Below are positions 25,205 through 32,662 of a stretch of DNA of 36,687 nt, in pieces; position 1 is the stretch's first letter, and every line of letters starts with the position of its first letter. This stretch comes from Thermoanaerobaculia bacterium (GTDB lineage: Bacteria > Acidobacteriota > Thermoanaerobaculia > UBA5066 > DATFVB01): contig DATFVB010000161.1 in the NCBI GenBank assembly GCA_035260525.1, forward strand, positions 1-36,687, given 5' to 3'. Both the position numbers and the translations under genes were made by a program. Below the pieces are notes generated by a model. That model was not told the DNA's origin. It did no database searches and worked only from the letters and a program-made list of their open reading frames with translations.

Positions 25205-25563
25205 CTCTGTCTCTCCTGCGGGGCAAATCTAGCGAAGGCCGTGCCATTCCGTCGCGGAAGCGGGCTCGGGGAACGGGAGCACGTGACGGCTCCGCGGCTC
25301 GTCGAACAAGCGACTCGACCGCGGAGCCGCCACCCCCTCGCCTTCGCTTCCGCTCCCGCGGCGCAAGTCGTCTCGCGCAGCGATCGCGCGAGACTTCGTC
25401 GCGCCGCGACGAGGCCCGCGCACCCCTCCATCGTTGATGGCCGCATTGTCGCAGCTTGGAGAGCGGAGGGGGATCGGCGCGCTCAGCGCTGGAGACGCTT
25501 CCGCGAACGCTCTCCGCGGTGCGATGAGCACCGGGTCCCGGCAAAGCTGCGCCACCGGTTGCG
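25205..25563. other. Hairpin-rich intergenic region, no gene seen
   Basis: Between two minus-strand genes there is no convincing coding frame. Instead there are several perfect inverted repeats: GGCTCCGCGG paired with CCGCGGAGCC across a 21-nt loop (about 25291-25331), GTCTCGCGC / GCGCGAGAC with a 7-nt loop (25370-25394), CGTCGCG-C-CGCGACG just after it, and CGGTGC / GCACCG near 25520. It must also hold the promoter of the BON gene. It could be a degenerate repetitive element or a structured RNA. Confidence 0.6.
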
Positions 25564-25800
25564 CTACGCCTTCGGCGCCGGAGGCGGGAGATCGCGCGCC
25601 GGACATTCCGATTCGAAGCCGACCTTGCCGTGCGTCGAATCGCAGAAGGGCTTGTTCGCCGAGCGTCCGCAACGGCAAAGGGAAATTGCCGTCCGCCCGC
25701 CCAGGCCGAACCGCCGGCCTTCCGCGTCCACGATCAGAATGTTTTCCCCTTCCACCCGGATGGGGCCGTTCTTGCGGATCAGGATCTTCGTTTCGGCCAT
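25564..25800 (-). CDS. CDGSH-type iron-sulfur protein
   Basis: A 78-residue soluble protein of the mitoNEET/CISD family, which bind a redox-active 2Fe-2S cluster through three Cys and one His. The motif is complete: C42-x-C44, a Ser, a Pro, then C53-D and H57, in the stretch LCRCGRSANKPFCDSTH. The glycine of the CDGSH name is replaced by serine. The N-terminal strand-rich part (ILIRKNGPIRVEGENILIV) is typical of bacterial members. Physiological partner unknown. No Shine-Dalgarno; TAGTTT lies 6 nt before the ATG, compatible with a leaderless transcript. Confidence 0.9.
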   Translation of the reverse strand: MAETKILIRKNGPIRVEGENILIVDAEGRRFGLGGRTAISLCRCGRSANKPFCDSTHGKVGFESECPARDLPPPAPKA

Positions 25801-25806
25801 GACCCG

Positions 25807-25812
25807 AAACTA
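25807..25812 (-). promoter_or_regulatory. Possible -10 box for a leaderless CDGSH mRNA
   Basis: TAGTTT on the minus strand, 6 nt before the ATG at 25800. The weakest member of the leaderless set. Confidence 0.35.
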
Positions 25813-25877
25813 ACACACGCGCTCGTGTCAGCGGCGCCGCCCTGCGACATGCGCGTTTTCATGCATCGCCGCGACAC

Positions 25878-27359
25878 TCATCTCCCATCCAGCGAATATG
25901 CCGTCAGGAACCCGCCCTCGTCCTCGATATACACGTTCCCTTTCGCCACGATCGGGCTCTGCCAGTGGATGCCGCCGATCCCCGCGTCGCTCCAGACCGT
26001 TTCTCCCGTCGAGAGGTCGAGCGCCCGCAGGAGACGCGGGCTCGCGACGAACAGCAGCCCGCCGGCGAACGCCGGCGAGGTTCCTCCGGGCGTCTTCGTC
26101 CAGCGGACGACGAGTTGCCGGGCGCCGGCGTCCCACTGATAGCCCGAGATCCCGGCGTTGTTCGCCACGCAGATCCACGGCTCCCCGCCCGAAGGGTCGG
26201 GCACGCTCGCGACCATCGTCAGCACCCCGGCCCCGCCGGGCGCCCCGATCTTCTGGATCTCCCCGCCCGTGTGCCCCGGCTCCCCGGCGCCGGAGAGGTC
26301 CGCGAGGCGCAGCACGCGCAGCACGCCGTCCTTGCCGACCTCGACACCGAGGTCCTCTCCGGTCGACGGACGAAAGAGCGCGATGTCGGAGCTGCCGAGG
26401 TCCGCGTCGACGTCTTCGAGATGCTGGAACTCGACCGGCGTGTAGCTGTCGAGGAGCGCGCCGGCGTCGGGCGCGAGCGCCAGCACGGAATCGCCCCAGT
26501 TCTGGGTCCCGTCGTAGTCGCCGTTGCCGGTCGCGACGTAGACGCGGTCGGTCGCGGCCGAGTACACCGCGCCGGCCCTCGCCCAGATCGCGTTCTGCAC
26601 GTGCGCGCAGTCCGTCGACGCGCTGCCGCTCTCGTCGAAATGGATCGCGAGATCGCTGCACGCGGCGTTGAACACCTTCTGCGCGCCCGTCTGGAGGTCG
26701 ATGGCGGTCACGTGTCCCTGGTAGTCCCCCTGGTCGCCGGGATAACCGCCGTTGGCGGCATAGAGGAACGAGCGTCCCGCGCGGTCGGTCGCGAGCGCGA
26801 GCGCGGAGGACCCCTTCTCCACGTCCGGCTTCCGGGTCGCGAGCTGCGGCCAGGCGCCGCCGGTGTCCTCCTCGCCCGAGCCCGGCCGGAACCGGTGGAC
26901 GAAGCCGTCGAGGCCGTACGAGTAGACCCACGCCCGGCCCGGATCGATCGCGGGCGACGACGTCGTGTACCGCGGTCCCGAGGCCGGCTGCCGTGTCCAC
27001 ACCCCGCCGCCGTTTCCCGCGTCGATCGCGGCGAGGTGTCCCGCCTTCGTCGTGACGAACAGCAGATCGCGCGCTCCCTCCGGAGTCGACGCCTCGGAGA
27101 GATACGCGGGCGCGCCGTCCGCGACGGCGGGAAGATCGACGCGGAAGCGGACGCGGAGCCGTCCGGCGTTGGAGGGCGAGATCGTCCGCTCGAACGGATT
27201 GACGCCGCTGTGCACCGCGTCGAAACCGAGCTGCGGCCACACGAAGGAGGCGGCCGCGGGCCGGCGGAGCCCGGGGGCGGGGAGCGGCGGACCGGCCGGG
27301 CGAACCGGCGCGCGAAGGGCGAGCGCGCCTGCGACGATCGCCCAGGCTGCCCGATTCAG
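25878..27359 (-). CDS. Exported PQQ-repeat beta-propeller protein, probable CTG start
   Basis: About 493 residues. A short signal peptide-like N-terminus (NRAAWAIVAGALALR) is followed by a beta-propeller of PQQ-like repeats: AIDAGNGGGVW, AIDLQTGAQKVF and ALDLSTGETVW show the repeat hallmark. Such proteins are either quinoprotein-like or non-enzymatic propellers such as BamB; no disulfide pair or Ca/PQQ ligands characteristic of alcohol dehydrogenases are obvious, so a binding role is more likely. No ATG, GTG or TTG fits near the signal peptide. A CTG at 27359 overlaps the spoVG stop (CTGA) and has GAGGAGGAGG 7 nt upstream. An in-frame ATG at 27446 would overlap spoVG by 91 nt and spoil the signal peptide. 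Last gene of the ispE-spoVG operon. Confidence 0.82.
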   Translation of the reverse strand: MNRAAWAIVAGALALRAPVRPAGPPLPAPGLRRPAAASFVWPQLGFDAVHSGVNPFERTISPSNAGRLRVRFRVDLPAVADGAPAYLSEASTPEGARDLLFVTTKAGHLAAIDAGNGGGVWTRQPASGPRYTTSSPAIDPGRAWVYSYGLDGFVHRFRPGSGEEDTGGAWPQLATRKPDVEKGSSALALATDRAGRSFLYAANGGYPGDQGDYQGHVTAIDLQTGAQKVFNAACSDLAIHFDESGSASTDCAHVQNAIWARAGAVYSAATDRVYVATGNGDYDGTQNWGDSVLALAPDAGALLDSYTPVEFQHLEDVDADLGSSDIALFRPSTGEDLGVEVGKDGVLRVLRLADLSGAGEPGHTGGEIQKIGAPGGAGVLTMVASVPDPSGGEPWICVANNAGISGYQWDAGARQLVVRWTKTPGGTSPAFAGGLLFVASPRLLRALDLSTGETVWSDAGIGGIHWQSPIVAKGNVYIEDEGGFLTAYSLDGR

Positions 27360-27652
27360 ATCGGGACCTCCTCCTCGGAAGCGGTCTCCGTCACCTTCCC
27401 GTTGAGCACACGGTCGTATTCGCCGAGGATCTTCTGCTCCATCCACTGCCGGGTCTCGCGATTGAGCGGATGGGCGACGTCCTTGAATTCGCCGGTCTTC
27501 TTCCGCTTGGACGGCATCGAGACGAACAGTCCCGACGGGCCGGCGATCACCTTGATGTCGGAAACGAGGAAACAGTCGTCGAGAACGATGGAGACGTAGG
27601 CCTTGAGCTTGTCCTGATCCACCGGATGCACCTTGATTTCCGTGATGTCCAC
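27356..27652 (-). CDS. spoVG: SpoVG family regulator
   Basis: A 98-residue nucleic-acid-binding protein; SpoVG from firmicutes and spirochaetes binds DNA and RNA and alters expression of many genes. The conserved core is visible: LKAYVSIVLDDCFLVSDIKV and FVSMPSKRKKTGEFKDVAHPLN, then a helix QWMEQKILGEYDRV. The acidic tail EEEVPI encodes, in the DNA, the GAGGAGGAGG used as Shine-Dalgarno for the next gene. The start is GTG at 27652 with GGGAGG 7 nt upstream, and it lies 4 nt after ispE, so it belongs to the same transcript. The spoVG-ispE pairing is also seen in spore formers (established for Bacillus, where ispE-purR-spoVG cluster). Confidence 0.95.
   Translation of the reverse strand: MDITEIKVHPVDQDKLKAYVSIVLDDCFLVSDIKVIAGPSGLFVSMPSKRKKTGEFKDVAHPLNRETRQWMEQKILGEYDRVLNGKVTETASEEEVPI
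27367..27376 (-). promoter_or_regulatory. Shine-Dalgarno supporting a CTG start
   Basis: GAGGAGGAGG on the minus strand, 7 nt before the CTG at 27359. It is coding sequence of spoVG at the same time. Confidence 0.6.
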
Positions 27653-27656
27653 GGCG

Positions 27657-28502
27657 CTACCTCCCGGAGAGCTGCAACGTTGACCGCCTCTGATATTCGC
27701 TTCGCGAGACGGTCCGTGTCCGGAGGACGCGCGCGCCGGGGACCTCCGCCGCGAGCTCGTTCGCCGCGCCGGCGTTCCCTTCCCCTGCCCATGCCACGAG
27801 GGAGGAACCCGATCCCGAGATCTGACAGTCCGGGTACCAGCGTGCCAACGCTTTCCGGTAACGATCCATCTCGGGGTTCATCGCAAGCACAGTCGATGCC
27901 AAGCTGTTTATCCCGAACACGGATCCGGGAGGCGTCGCCGGCGTCCCGGGACGCCATCGCGAATAGACCTCCGCGGTCGATATCGGGAACGGCGGAACGA
28001 GCACGACGAGAGCGCGCGAGGGGGCGTCGGCGAGCGGCTCGACGATCTCCCCGCGGCCGCGGCCTCGCGCCGTGCCCCCGGTGAAGAAGAAGGGCACGTC
28101 GCTCCCGATGGTCGCGCCGAGCGCCGCGAGCGCCGGCAGATCGGCGTCGGCCTTCCAGAGGCGCGACAGGAGGATGAGCGTGATCGCCGCGTCGGATGAG
28201 CCTCCTCCCAGACCCGCCCCCGCCGGTATCCTCTTTTCGAGGCGAATCCGCGCGCCGCTCCGGATGCCGAATTCCGATCGCAGGATCTCCGCGGCGCGGA
28301 CGACGAGGTTCCGCGCGTCCGACGGGATCGCCGGGTCGGAGCATTCGAGCGTCACCGCTTCGGGCGCCCCCGAGACCTCGATCCCGTCCGTGAGGTCGAT
28401 GGTCTGGAAGATCGTGTCGATCTCGTGGAAACCGTCCCTCCGGCGGCCGATCACCTCGAGACGGAAGTTGGTCTTGGCGAAGGCCTCCGCCCGGAGCGTC
28501 AC
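27657..28502 (-). CDS. ispE: 4-diphosphocytidyl-2-C-methyl-D-erythritol kinase
   Basis: GHMP kinase that phosphorylates CDP-methylerythritol in the non-mevalonate isoprenoid pathway. The 281-residue protein has the N-terminal AKTNFRL segment (K10; most homologues have Ile where this has Thr), the ATP-binding glycine loop PAGAGLGGGSSDAA around 93-106, GSDVPFF and the C-terminal TRTVSRSEYQ motif. The GTG start at 28502 overlaps the stop of the LolB-like gene (GTGA), mirroring the lolB-ispE neighbourhood known in proteobacteria. A longer frame upstream is a shadow. Confidence 0.95.
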   Translation of the reverse strand: MTLRAEAFAKTNFRLEVIGRRRDGFHEIDTIFQTIDLTDGIEVSGAPEAVTLECSDPAIPSDARNLVVRAAEILRSEFGIRSGARIRLEKRIPAGAGLGGGSSDAAITLILLSRLWKADADLPALAALGATIGSDVPFFFTGGTARGRGRGEIVEPLADAPSRALVVLVPPFPISTAEVYSRWRPGTPATPPGSVFGINSLASTVLAMNPEMDRYRKALARWYPDCQISGSGSSLVAWAGEGNAGAANELAAEVPGARVLRTRTVSRSEYQRRSTLQLSGR

Positions 28503-29212
28503 GTCCCGCCTCCCGCGTCCCCCCGGAGGGCGAGATCCGCGCGCCCTCCGTGGGCCGCGTCGATCCGGATTCGCGACGGGATCCCGCCGCTCCACTCGGG
28601 AAAGCGAATCTCGACTCTGCGCCTCCCGTCGAGGGACACGACGCGGCGGGCGCGGCCCGACGGGTCGAGCTCGCACGACAACGCCCCTCCTCTCCACGAG
28701 AGCCACGGCGTGGCCCCGGCGAGCTCGACGCTCTCGGGGGGCGAAGCGTCGGGAAGCCCGAAGAGGAGGAGCGAGAGCGACGGCGCCGAGAGCGGAATCC
28801 CGAGCGGCGTGAGCGGCGCGTCTCCTTCGAACTCCCGGTCGTCTCGCGGATCCCCGGCGCGGCGCACGACCGTCCGGGCTCCGTCCCAGGAGGCTCGCGC
28901 CAGCGCAAGACCCGCCGGCCCCTCGAGGACGACCGTCAGAGATCGCCCGGGATCGTCGCGGACGGCGGCCACGCCGCTCGTCGAGAAGATGCTTCGCCGC
29001 GCCCGGGCGTCGTAGAAGAGCTCGGCCGCAGGACGCGCGAGAACCGCCTGCCGGAAGGTTTCCCAGCGCGCGACGATCGCGGCCGTTTCGGCGGCCGTCG
29101 CGGGACGGCGCGAAAGGCGGGTCGCGCACCCCGCCGCGGCGACGGCGAGACCCACCGCGAGCGCGGCACCGGTCCCGCGGCAGCGGGCACGGCGCCGATC
29201 AGGGCGTCGCAC
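28499..29212 (-). CDS. LolB-like outer-membrane lipoprotein
   Basis: A 237-residue lipoprotein. A signal peptide with a basic Arg-rich start ends in the lipobox VAAAGC, Cys29 being the lipidated residue. The mature part has alternating strands consistent with the LolB/LolA barrel fold (for example SLTVVLEGPAGLALARASWD and ALSCELDPSGRARRVVS). LolB receives lipoproteins from LolA and inserts them into the outer membrane. Similarity is weak by eye and DUF4292-like proteins are an alternative; placement between a TPR protein and ispE supports LolB. Its first 14 nt overlap the end of the upstream TPR gene. Confidence 0.65.
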   Translation of the reverse strand: MRRPDRRRARCRGTGAALAVGLAVAAAGCATRLSRRPATAAETAAIVARWETFRQAVLARPAAELFYDARARRSIFSTSGVAAVRDDPGRSLTVVLEGPAGLALARASWDGARTVVRRAGDPRDDREFEGDAPLTPLGIPLSAPSLSLLLFGLPDASPPESVELAGATPWLSWRGGALSCELDPSGRARRVVSLDGRRRVEIRFPEWSGGIPSRIRIDAAHGGRADLALRGDAGGGT

Positions 29213-31094
29213 CCGAATCGTGGATCTTCTTCGCGATCTTCTCGGGCTCGTCGGGCGAGAGCGTCAGCGACCGCTTCCAGTGGACCACCGCTTCCGCCAT
29301 CTGCCCGCGGCGCGCTTCCAGGTCGCCGAGGTGCTCCTGCACCGTCGCGTCGGCGGGGATCTTCTGCGCCGCCTTCGAGAGGAATTTCTCCGCCTCGCGG
29401 AGGTCGTTCATTCGGAAGCAGACCCAGCCGAGCGAGTCGAGAAACGCGCCGTTCTGCGGGTCCAGCGCGACCGCTCGCTCGAGCATCCGGCGCGCCTCGG
29501 CGAGCCGGATGCCCTTGTCGGCGTACATGTACCCGAGGTAGTTGAGCGTGTTCGCGTCGTCCGGGCGGGTCTTCAGGATCTCCTCGAAGACGGCTCCCGC
29601 CTCGTCGATCTTCCCGGTCCGCTCGAGCGCGGAGCCGAGCCGGAACATCAGGTCGAGGTTCCCTTCGAACCTCTTCACGCCGTCGGCGGCGATCTGCGCG
29701 GACGCCGCGAAGTCCTTGAGGCGCTCCCGGGCGTCGGCGGCGGCGAGAACCTCGCCGGCGATCCCGGACCGGGCGAGGTCGGCGAGCGTCTTCTCCCCCT
29801 CGGCGCGCGCGCCGGTTCGGATCTCGAATTCCGCGACGGCGCCCTTCCAGTCGGGATTCCCGGGTTCGGCGTCGGCGGCCTTCTTCGCCCACGCGAGCCC
29901 GTCGGCGGGCCGGTTCTCGTCGCGCGCGCGCTCGAGAAGCACTCCGAGGGAACGATCGGCGACGCCGTCCTTGCCGACCGCGGTCTCCGCGGCGATCTTC
30001 TTCGCCTCGTCGAAACGGCGATCGCCGTAGAGGAGCCCCGCGATCTCGGAGCGCACCTCGCGCGAGAGCTCCGGCTTCGAGGGGGGGACGCCGAGCCGGT
30101 CGACGAATTTCTGGAGGACGGCGATCGCCTCGGGACCTTTTCCGTCGCCGGAGAGCTGGTACGCGAGCGTTACGGCCGCGGTCGGGTCGTCCGGGTCCTC
30201 GTCGATCAGCTTCCGAAGCATTTCCACGGACTCCTCGGAACGCCCCTGAATGTCGAGCGCGGCGGCGAGCGTCCGGCGAGCCCCCCGGTCCTCGGGACGC
30301 GCGGCGACGAGCGCGCGAGCCTCCTTCTCCGCCTCCGCGAACCGGCCTCCCCGGAGCAGGTCGAGGGCGATCCGGTCGGCGACCGGCGTGTTGTCGGCCT
30401 CCGCGCGGCGAAGCTGGCGCAGGAGGTCGACCGCCCGGCCGAAGTCGCGCTGCGACTCCCAGAACTCGATCGACGAGGTCAGCGCATCCCGGTCCGTCGG
30501 GTCCGAGGCGAGCCACCGATCGTAATCCTGGCGCGCTTGCCCGTCGGCGCCGCGCTTGTCGTCGGCTTGCGCGCGCACCTTGATCGCGGCGGGGTTGTCG
30601 GCGAGCCCGGGGACGTCGTCGAGCGCCGCACGCGCGAGATCCGGGCGGCCGGAGAGGAGATGGGCCCGCGCGAGCGCGGCGGCGGTCCCGGGATTCTGGG
30701 GAGCGAGCCGGTGCGCTTTCTCGAGAGCGGCGACCGCGGACGGGACCCGCGAGGGGTCCTTGTCGGCGGCGGCGAGATCGATCGCCCCCGCCAGGCGCCA
30801 GGCGGATTCGAACGAGGGGTCGAGCTCGGCGGCGCGTCCGGCTTCCTTGCGCGCCTCGTCGTCGACGCCCATCTGCTGGAGGAGGACCGCGAGCTCGAAA
30901 TGGACCACCGGGTCGTCGGGCGCGAGCGTGGCCGCCTTGCGGAAGTCGCCGAGGGCCTGCTCGAACTTGCCCTCGGCCTCCGCCATTTTCGCCGACAGGA
31001 AGGTCTCGCGGATGGCGATGACGGGGTCCTCCGCCGCGAAAACCGGCGCCGCTCCCGCCCCGAGGACCAGCAACAGCAGCCATTTCGCCCTCAT
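29199..31094 (-). CDS. Exported TPR-repeat protein
   Basis: A 631-residue secreted protein. Residues 1-20 (MRAKWLLLLVLGAGAAPVFA) are a signal peptide without a lipobox. The rest is a long array of tetratricopeptide repeats, clearest at the two ends: EGKFEQALGDFRKAATLAPDD near the start and TLNYLGYMYADKGIRLAEAR, AFLDSLGWVCFRMNDLREAE near residue 540-580. The C-terminal repeats resemble the common annotation of TPR proteins tied to envelope biogenesis. A periplasmic scaffold that works with the LolB-like protein next door is inferred. The ATG at 31094 follows TATTCT by 6 nt with no Shine-Dalgarno, and heads a five-gene minus-strand operon. Confidence 0.9.
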   Translation of the reverse strand: MRAKWLLLLVLGAGAAPVFAAEDPVIAIRETFLSAKMAEAEGKFEQALGDFRKAATLAPDDPVVHFELAVLLQQMGVDDEARKEAGRAAELDPSFESAWRLAGAIDLAAADKDPSRVPSAVAALEKAHRLAPQNPGTAAALARAHLLSGRPDLARAALDDVPGLADNPAAIKVRAQADDKRGADGQARQDYDRWLASDPTDRDALTSSIEFWESQRDFGRAVDLLRQLRRAEADNTPVADRIALDLLRGGRFAEAEKEARALVAARPEDRGARRTLAAALDIQGRSEESVEMLRKLIDEDPDDPTAAVTLAYQLSGDGKGPEAIAVLQKFVDRLGVPPSKPELSREVRSEIAGLLYGDRRFDEAKKIAAETAVGKDGVADRSLGVLLERARDENRPADGLAWAKKAADAEPGNPDWKGAVAEFEIRTGARAEGEKTLADLARSGIAGEVLAAADARERLKDFAASAQIAADGVKRFEGNLDLMFRLGSALERTGKIDEAGAVFEEILKTRPDDANTLNYLGYMYADKGIRLAEARRMLERAVALDPQNGAFLDSLGWVCFRMNDLREAEKFLSKAAQKIPADATVQEHLGDLEARRGQMAEAVVHWKRSLTLSPDEPEKIAKKIHDSGATP

Positions 31095-31100
31095 TCGCCC

Positions 31101-31106
31101 AGAATA
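31101..31106 (-). promoter_or_regulatory. -10 box for a leaderless TPR operon mRNA
   Basis: TATTCT on the minus strand, then 6 nt, then the ATG at 31094. The operon TPR-LolB-ispE-spoVG-PQQ would start here. Confidence 0.55.
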
Positions 31107-31156
31107 ACACGCAGGATCGCGCGCTTCTTCCGCTTCCGTCGTGCGGCGGCTTCCGA

Positions 31157-31162
31157 GATAAT
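31157..31162 (+). promoter_or_regulatory. -10 box for a leaderless MshEN-protein mRNA
   Basis: GATAAT, then 7 nt, then the ATG at 31170. It overlaps the alternative ATG at 31161, which argues for the downstream start. Confidence 0.55.
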
Positions 31163-31169
31163 GAAAAGA

Positions 31170-32603
31170 ATGTCGAAGCTCGGGGAAACTCTTTTGTCGA
31201 TCGGCGCGCTGTCGGCGGGAGCGCTCAACCGCGCGCTGATGCTCCAGCGATCGACCGGCGGACGCCTCGGCACGATCCTGCTCGAGCAGGGGCTCGTGAC
31301 GGAGGAGACGCTGGCCCGCGCGCTCGCGAAGACGACCGGGCGAAACTACGCGCACTGGAACCGCGTGAAGAACGCGTCGCGCGACGTCGTCACGCTCGTT
31401 CCGGCGCGGATCGCGATCCGCGCGCTCGCGATCCCTTTCGAGCACGAAGGACGCGTCCTGCGGGTCGCGATGCGGGACCCGAACGACCTCGCGGCCGAAG
31501 ACGAGCTCGCGTTGGTGACCGGCAAGCGGATCGAGCCGTGGGTGACGGCAGAGTTCCGCGTCGCCGAGGCGCTCGAGCGCTTCTACGGCGAGCGGCGGTC
31601 GGCGCGCTTCCGGGTGCTCTCGGAACGGCTCGAGAGAGGCATCCGGCCCCCCTCGACGCCGGCCGCGCCGCCGCCTCCCCCGCCCGACCTTCGAGGAGAA
31701 CGGACGGGTCCCTTGGCCGACCTGACGCCCGTGCCCGGCCGGACCTCGGACGTCTGGAAGATCACGCGCGAGGTCTCCGACGAGATCGAGATCGCGACCT
31801 GGCGGCCGGCGGCGCCGTTCGTGCGCCCGACGACCCCGACGCCGACCGGGGAGCTCGAATTCTCGATCGAGGAGCTCGAGGAGGAGGCGGCCGTCCCGTC
31901 CGCGCCCCCGGCGTCTCCCGCGCCGCCTCCGACTGCCGAAGCCCCGCGGGCGCCCGCCGGCGCCGCGCCGGCAGCGGCAACCCCGGCCGCCCCTTCGATG
32001 CCGCCTCGGGAAACACCGGAGATCCATGCGCCGGCCCCCGCCGTGCCGACGGGCCGGCCGAAACCGGGAAGAAAGAAGGAAGTCACGGCGAAAGCCGCGC
32101 CGGAGACGGCTCCGGCGCCTCCCGCCGCAATCTCGCTCGGCCAGGCCCGTGAAAGGATCCTTTCCGCCCAGGCGCGCGACGACATCGCCGAGGCCGTCCT
32201 CGACCGCCTCGCCGGCCCGAGCCCGCTCGTGGCGCTCTTGATCGCCCGCAAGGACGACGTCATCGGATGGCACGCACGGGGCGAGGGGGTGTCCCGGAGC
32301 GCGCTTCGTTCGATCCGCATCCCCTTCACCGAGCCCTCCATCTTCTTGAACGTCAAGCTCTCCGGAACGCCCTACGTGGGGCTGCTTCCCGACCTCCCGT
32401 CTCACGAGGCGCTGCTCGAGGGTCTGGGGAGGCGCCCCGGCCGGAGCGCGGTTTACCCCGTTTTTCTGAAGAACCGGGTCGTGGCATTCATCCTGGCCGA
32501 GCTCCCCGCGGGCACGGAGGACCTCGCCGCGCTGGCCGCTTCGATGGCGGAGGGCTTCGCCGCCCTCATTCTTCAGCAGCGGGGGCGGGCCGAGTCGGCT
32601 TGA
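31170..32603 (+). CDS. MshEN-domain protein, putative c-di-GMP receptor without ATPase
   Basis: A 477-residue protein with the N-terminal domain of GspE/MshE-type secretion ATPases but no Walker A ATPase. Residues 3-26 and 32-55 are two copies of the 24-residue motif RLGxxLxxxGxxxxxxLxxAL separated by exactly five residues, the known c-di-GMP binding signature of MshEN; the first copy has Lys for Arg and the second lacks the final Gln. A GspE_N-like fold continues to ~130. A Pro/Ala-rich linker (~160-325) leads to a C-terminal domain of unknown type (~330-477). It likely relays c-di-GMP levels to a partner. Start 31170 is chosen over 31161 because of the -10 box. Confidence 0.85.
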   Translation: MSKLGETLLSIGALSAGALNRALMLQRSTGGRLGTILLEQGLVTEETLARALAKTTGRNYAHWNRVKNASRDVVTLVPARIAIRALAIPFEHEGRVLRVAMRDPNDLAAEDELALVTGKRIEPWVTAEFRVAEALERFYGERRSARFRVLSERLERGIRPPSTPAAPPPPPPDLRGERTGPLADLTPVPGRTSDVWKITREVSDEIEIATWRPAAPFVRPTTPTPTGELEFSIEELEEEAAVPSAPPASPAPPPTAEAPRAPAGAAPAAATPAAPSMPPRETPEIHAPAPAVPTGRPKPGRKKEVTAKAAPETAPAPPAAISLGQARERILSAQARDDIAEAVLDRLAGPSPLVALLIARKDDVIGWHARGEGVSRSALRSIRIPFTEPSIFLNVKLSGTPYVGLLPDLPSHEALLEGLGRRPGRSAVYPVFLKNRVVAFILAELPAGTEDLAALAASMAEGFAALILQQRGRAESA

Positions 32604-32628
32604 CCGGCCGAAAGGACTTGATTACACT
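32600..32628 (+). promoter_or_regulatory. Sigma-70-type promoter of the HU/IHF-like gene
   Basis: TTGACC at 32600-32605, a 17-nt spacer, TACACT at 32623-32628. The -35 box overlaps the stop codon of the MshEN gene. Expected leader of about 28 nt. Confidence 0.65.
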
Positions 32629-32662
32629 CAAGATATCCGGAAACTCCATGAGGGCTTGACCG

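Noticed and set aside
25229-25816. Longer minus-strand frame across the hairpin region
   Set aside because: Composition is Arg/Ala/Ser-rich and it overlaps the well-defined CDGSH gene in another frame.
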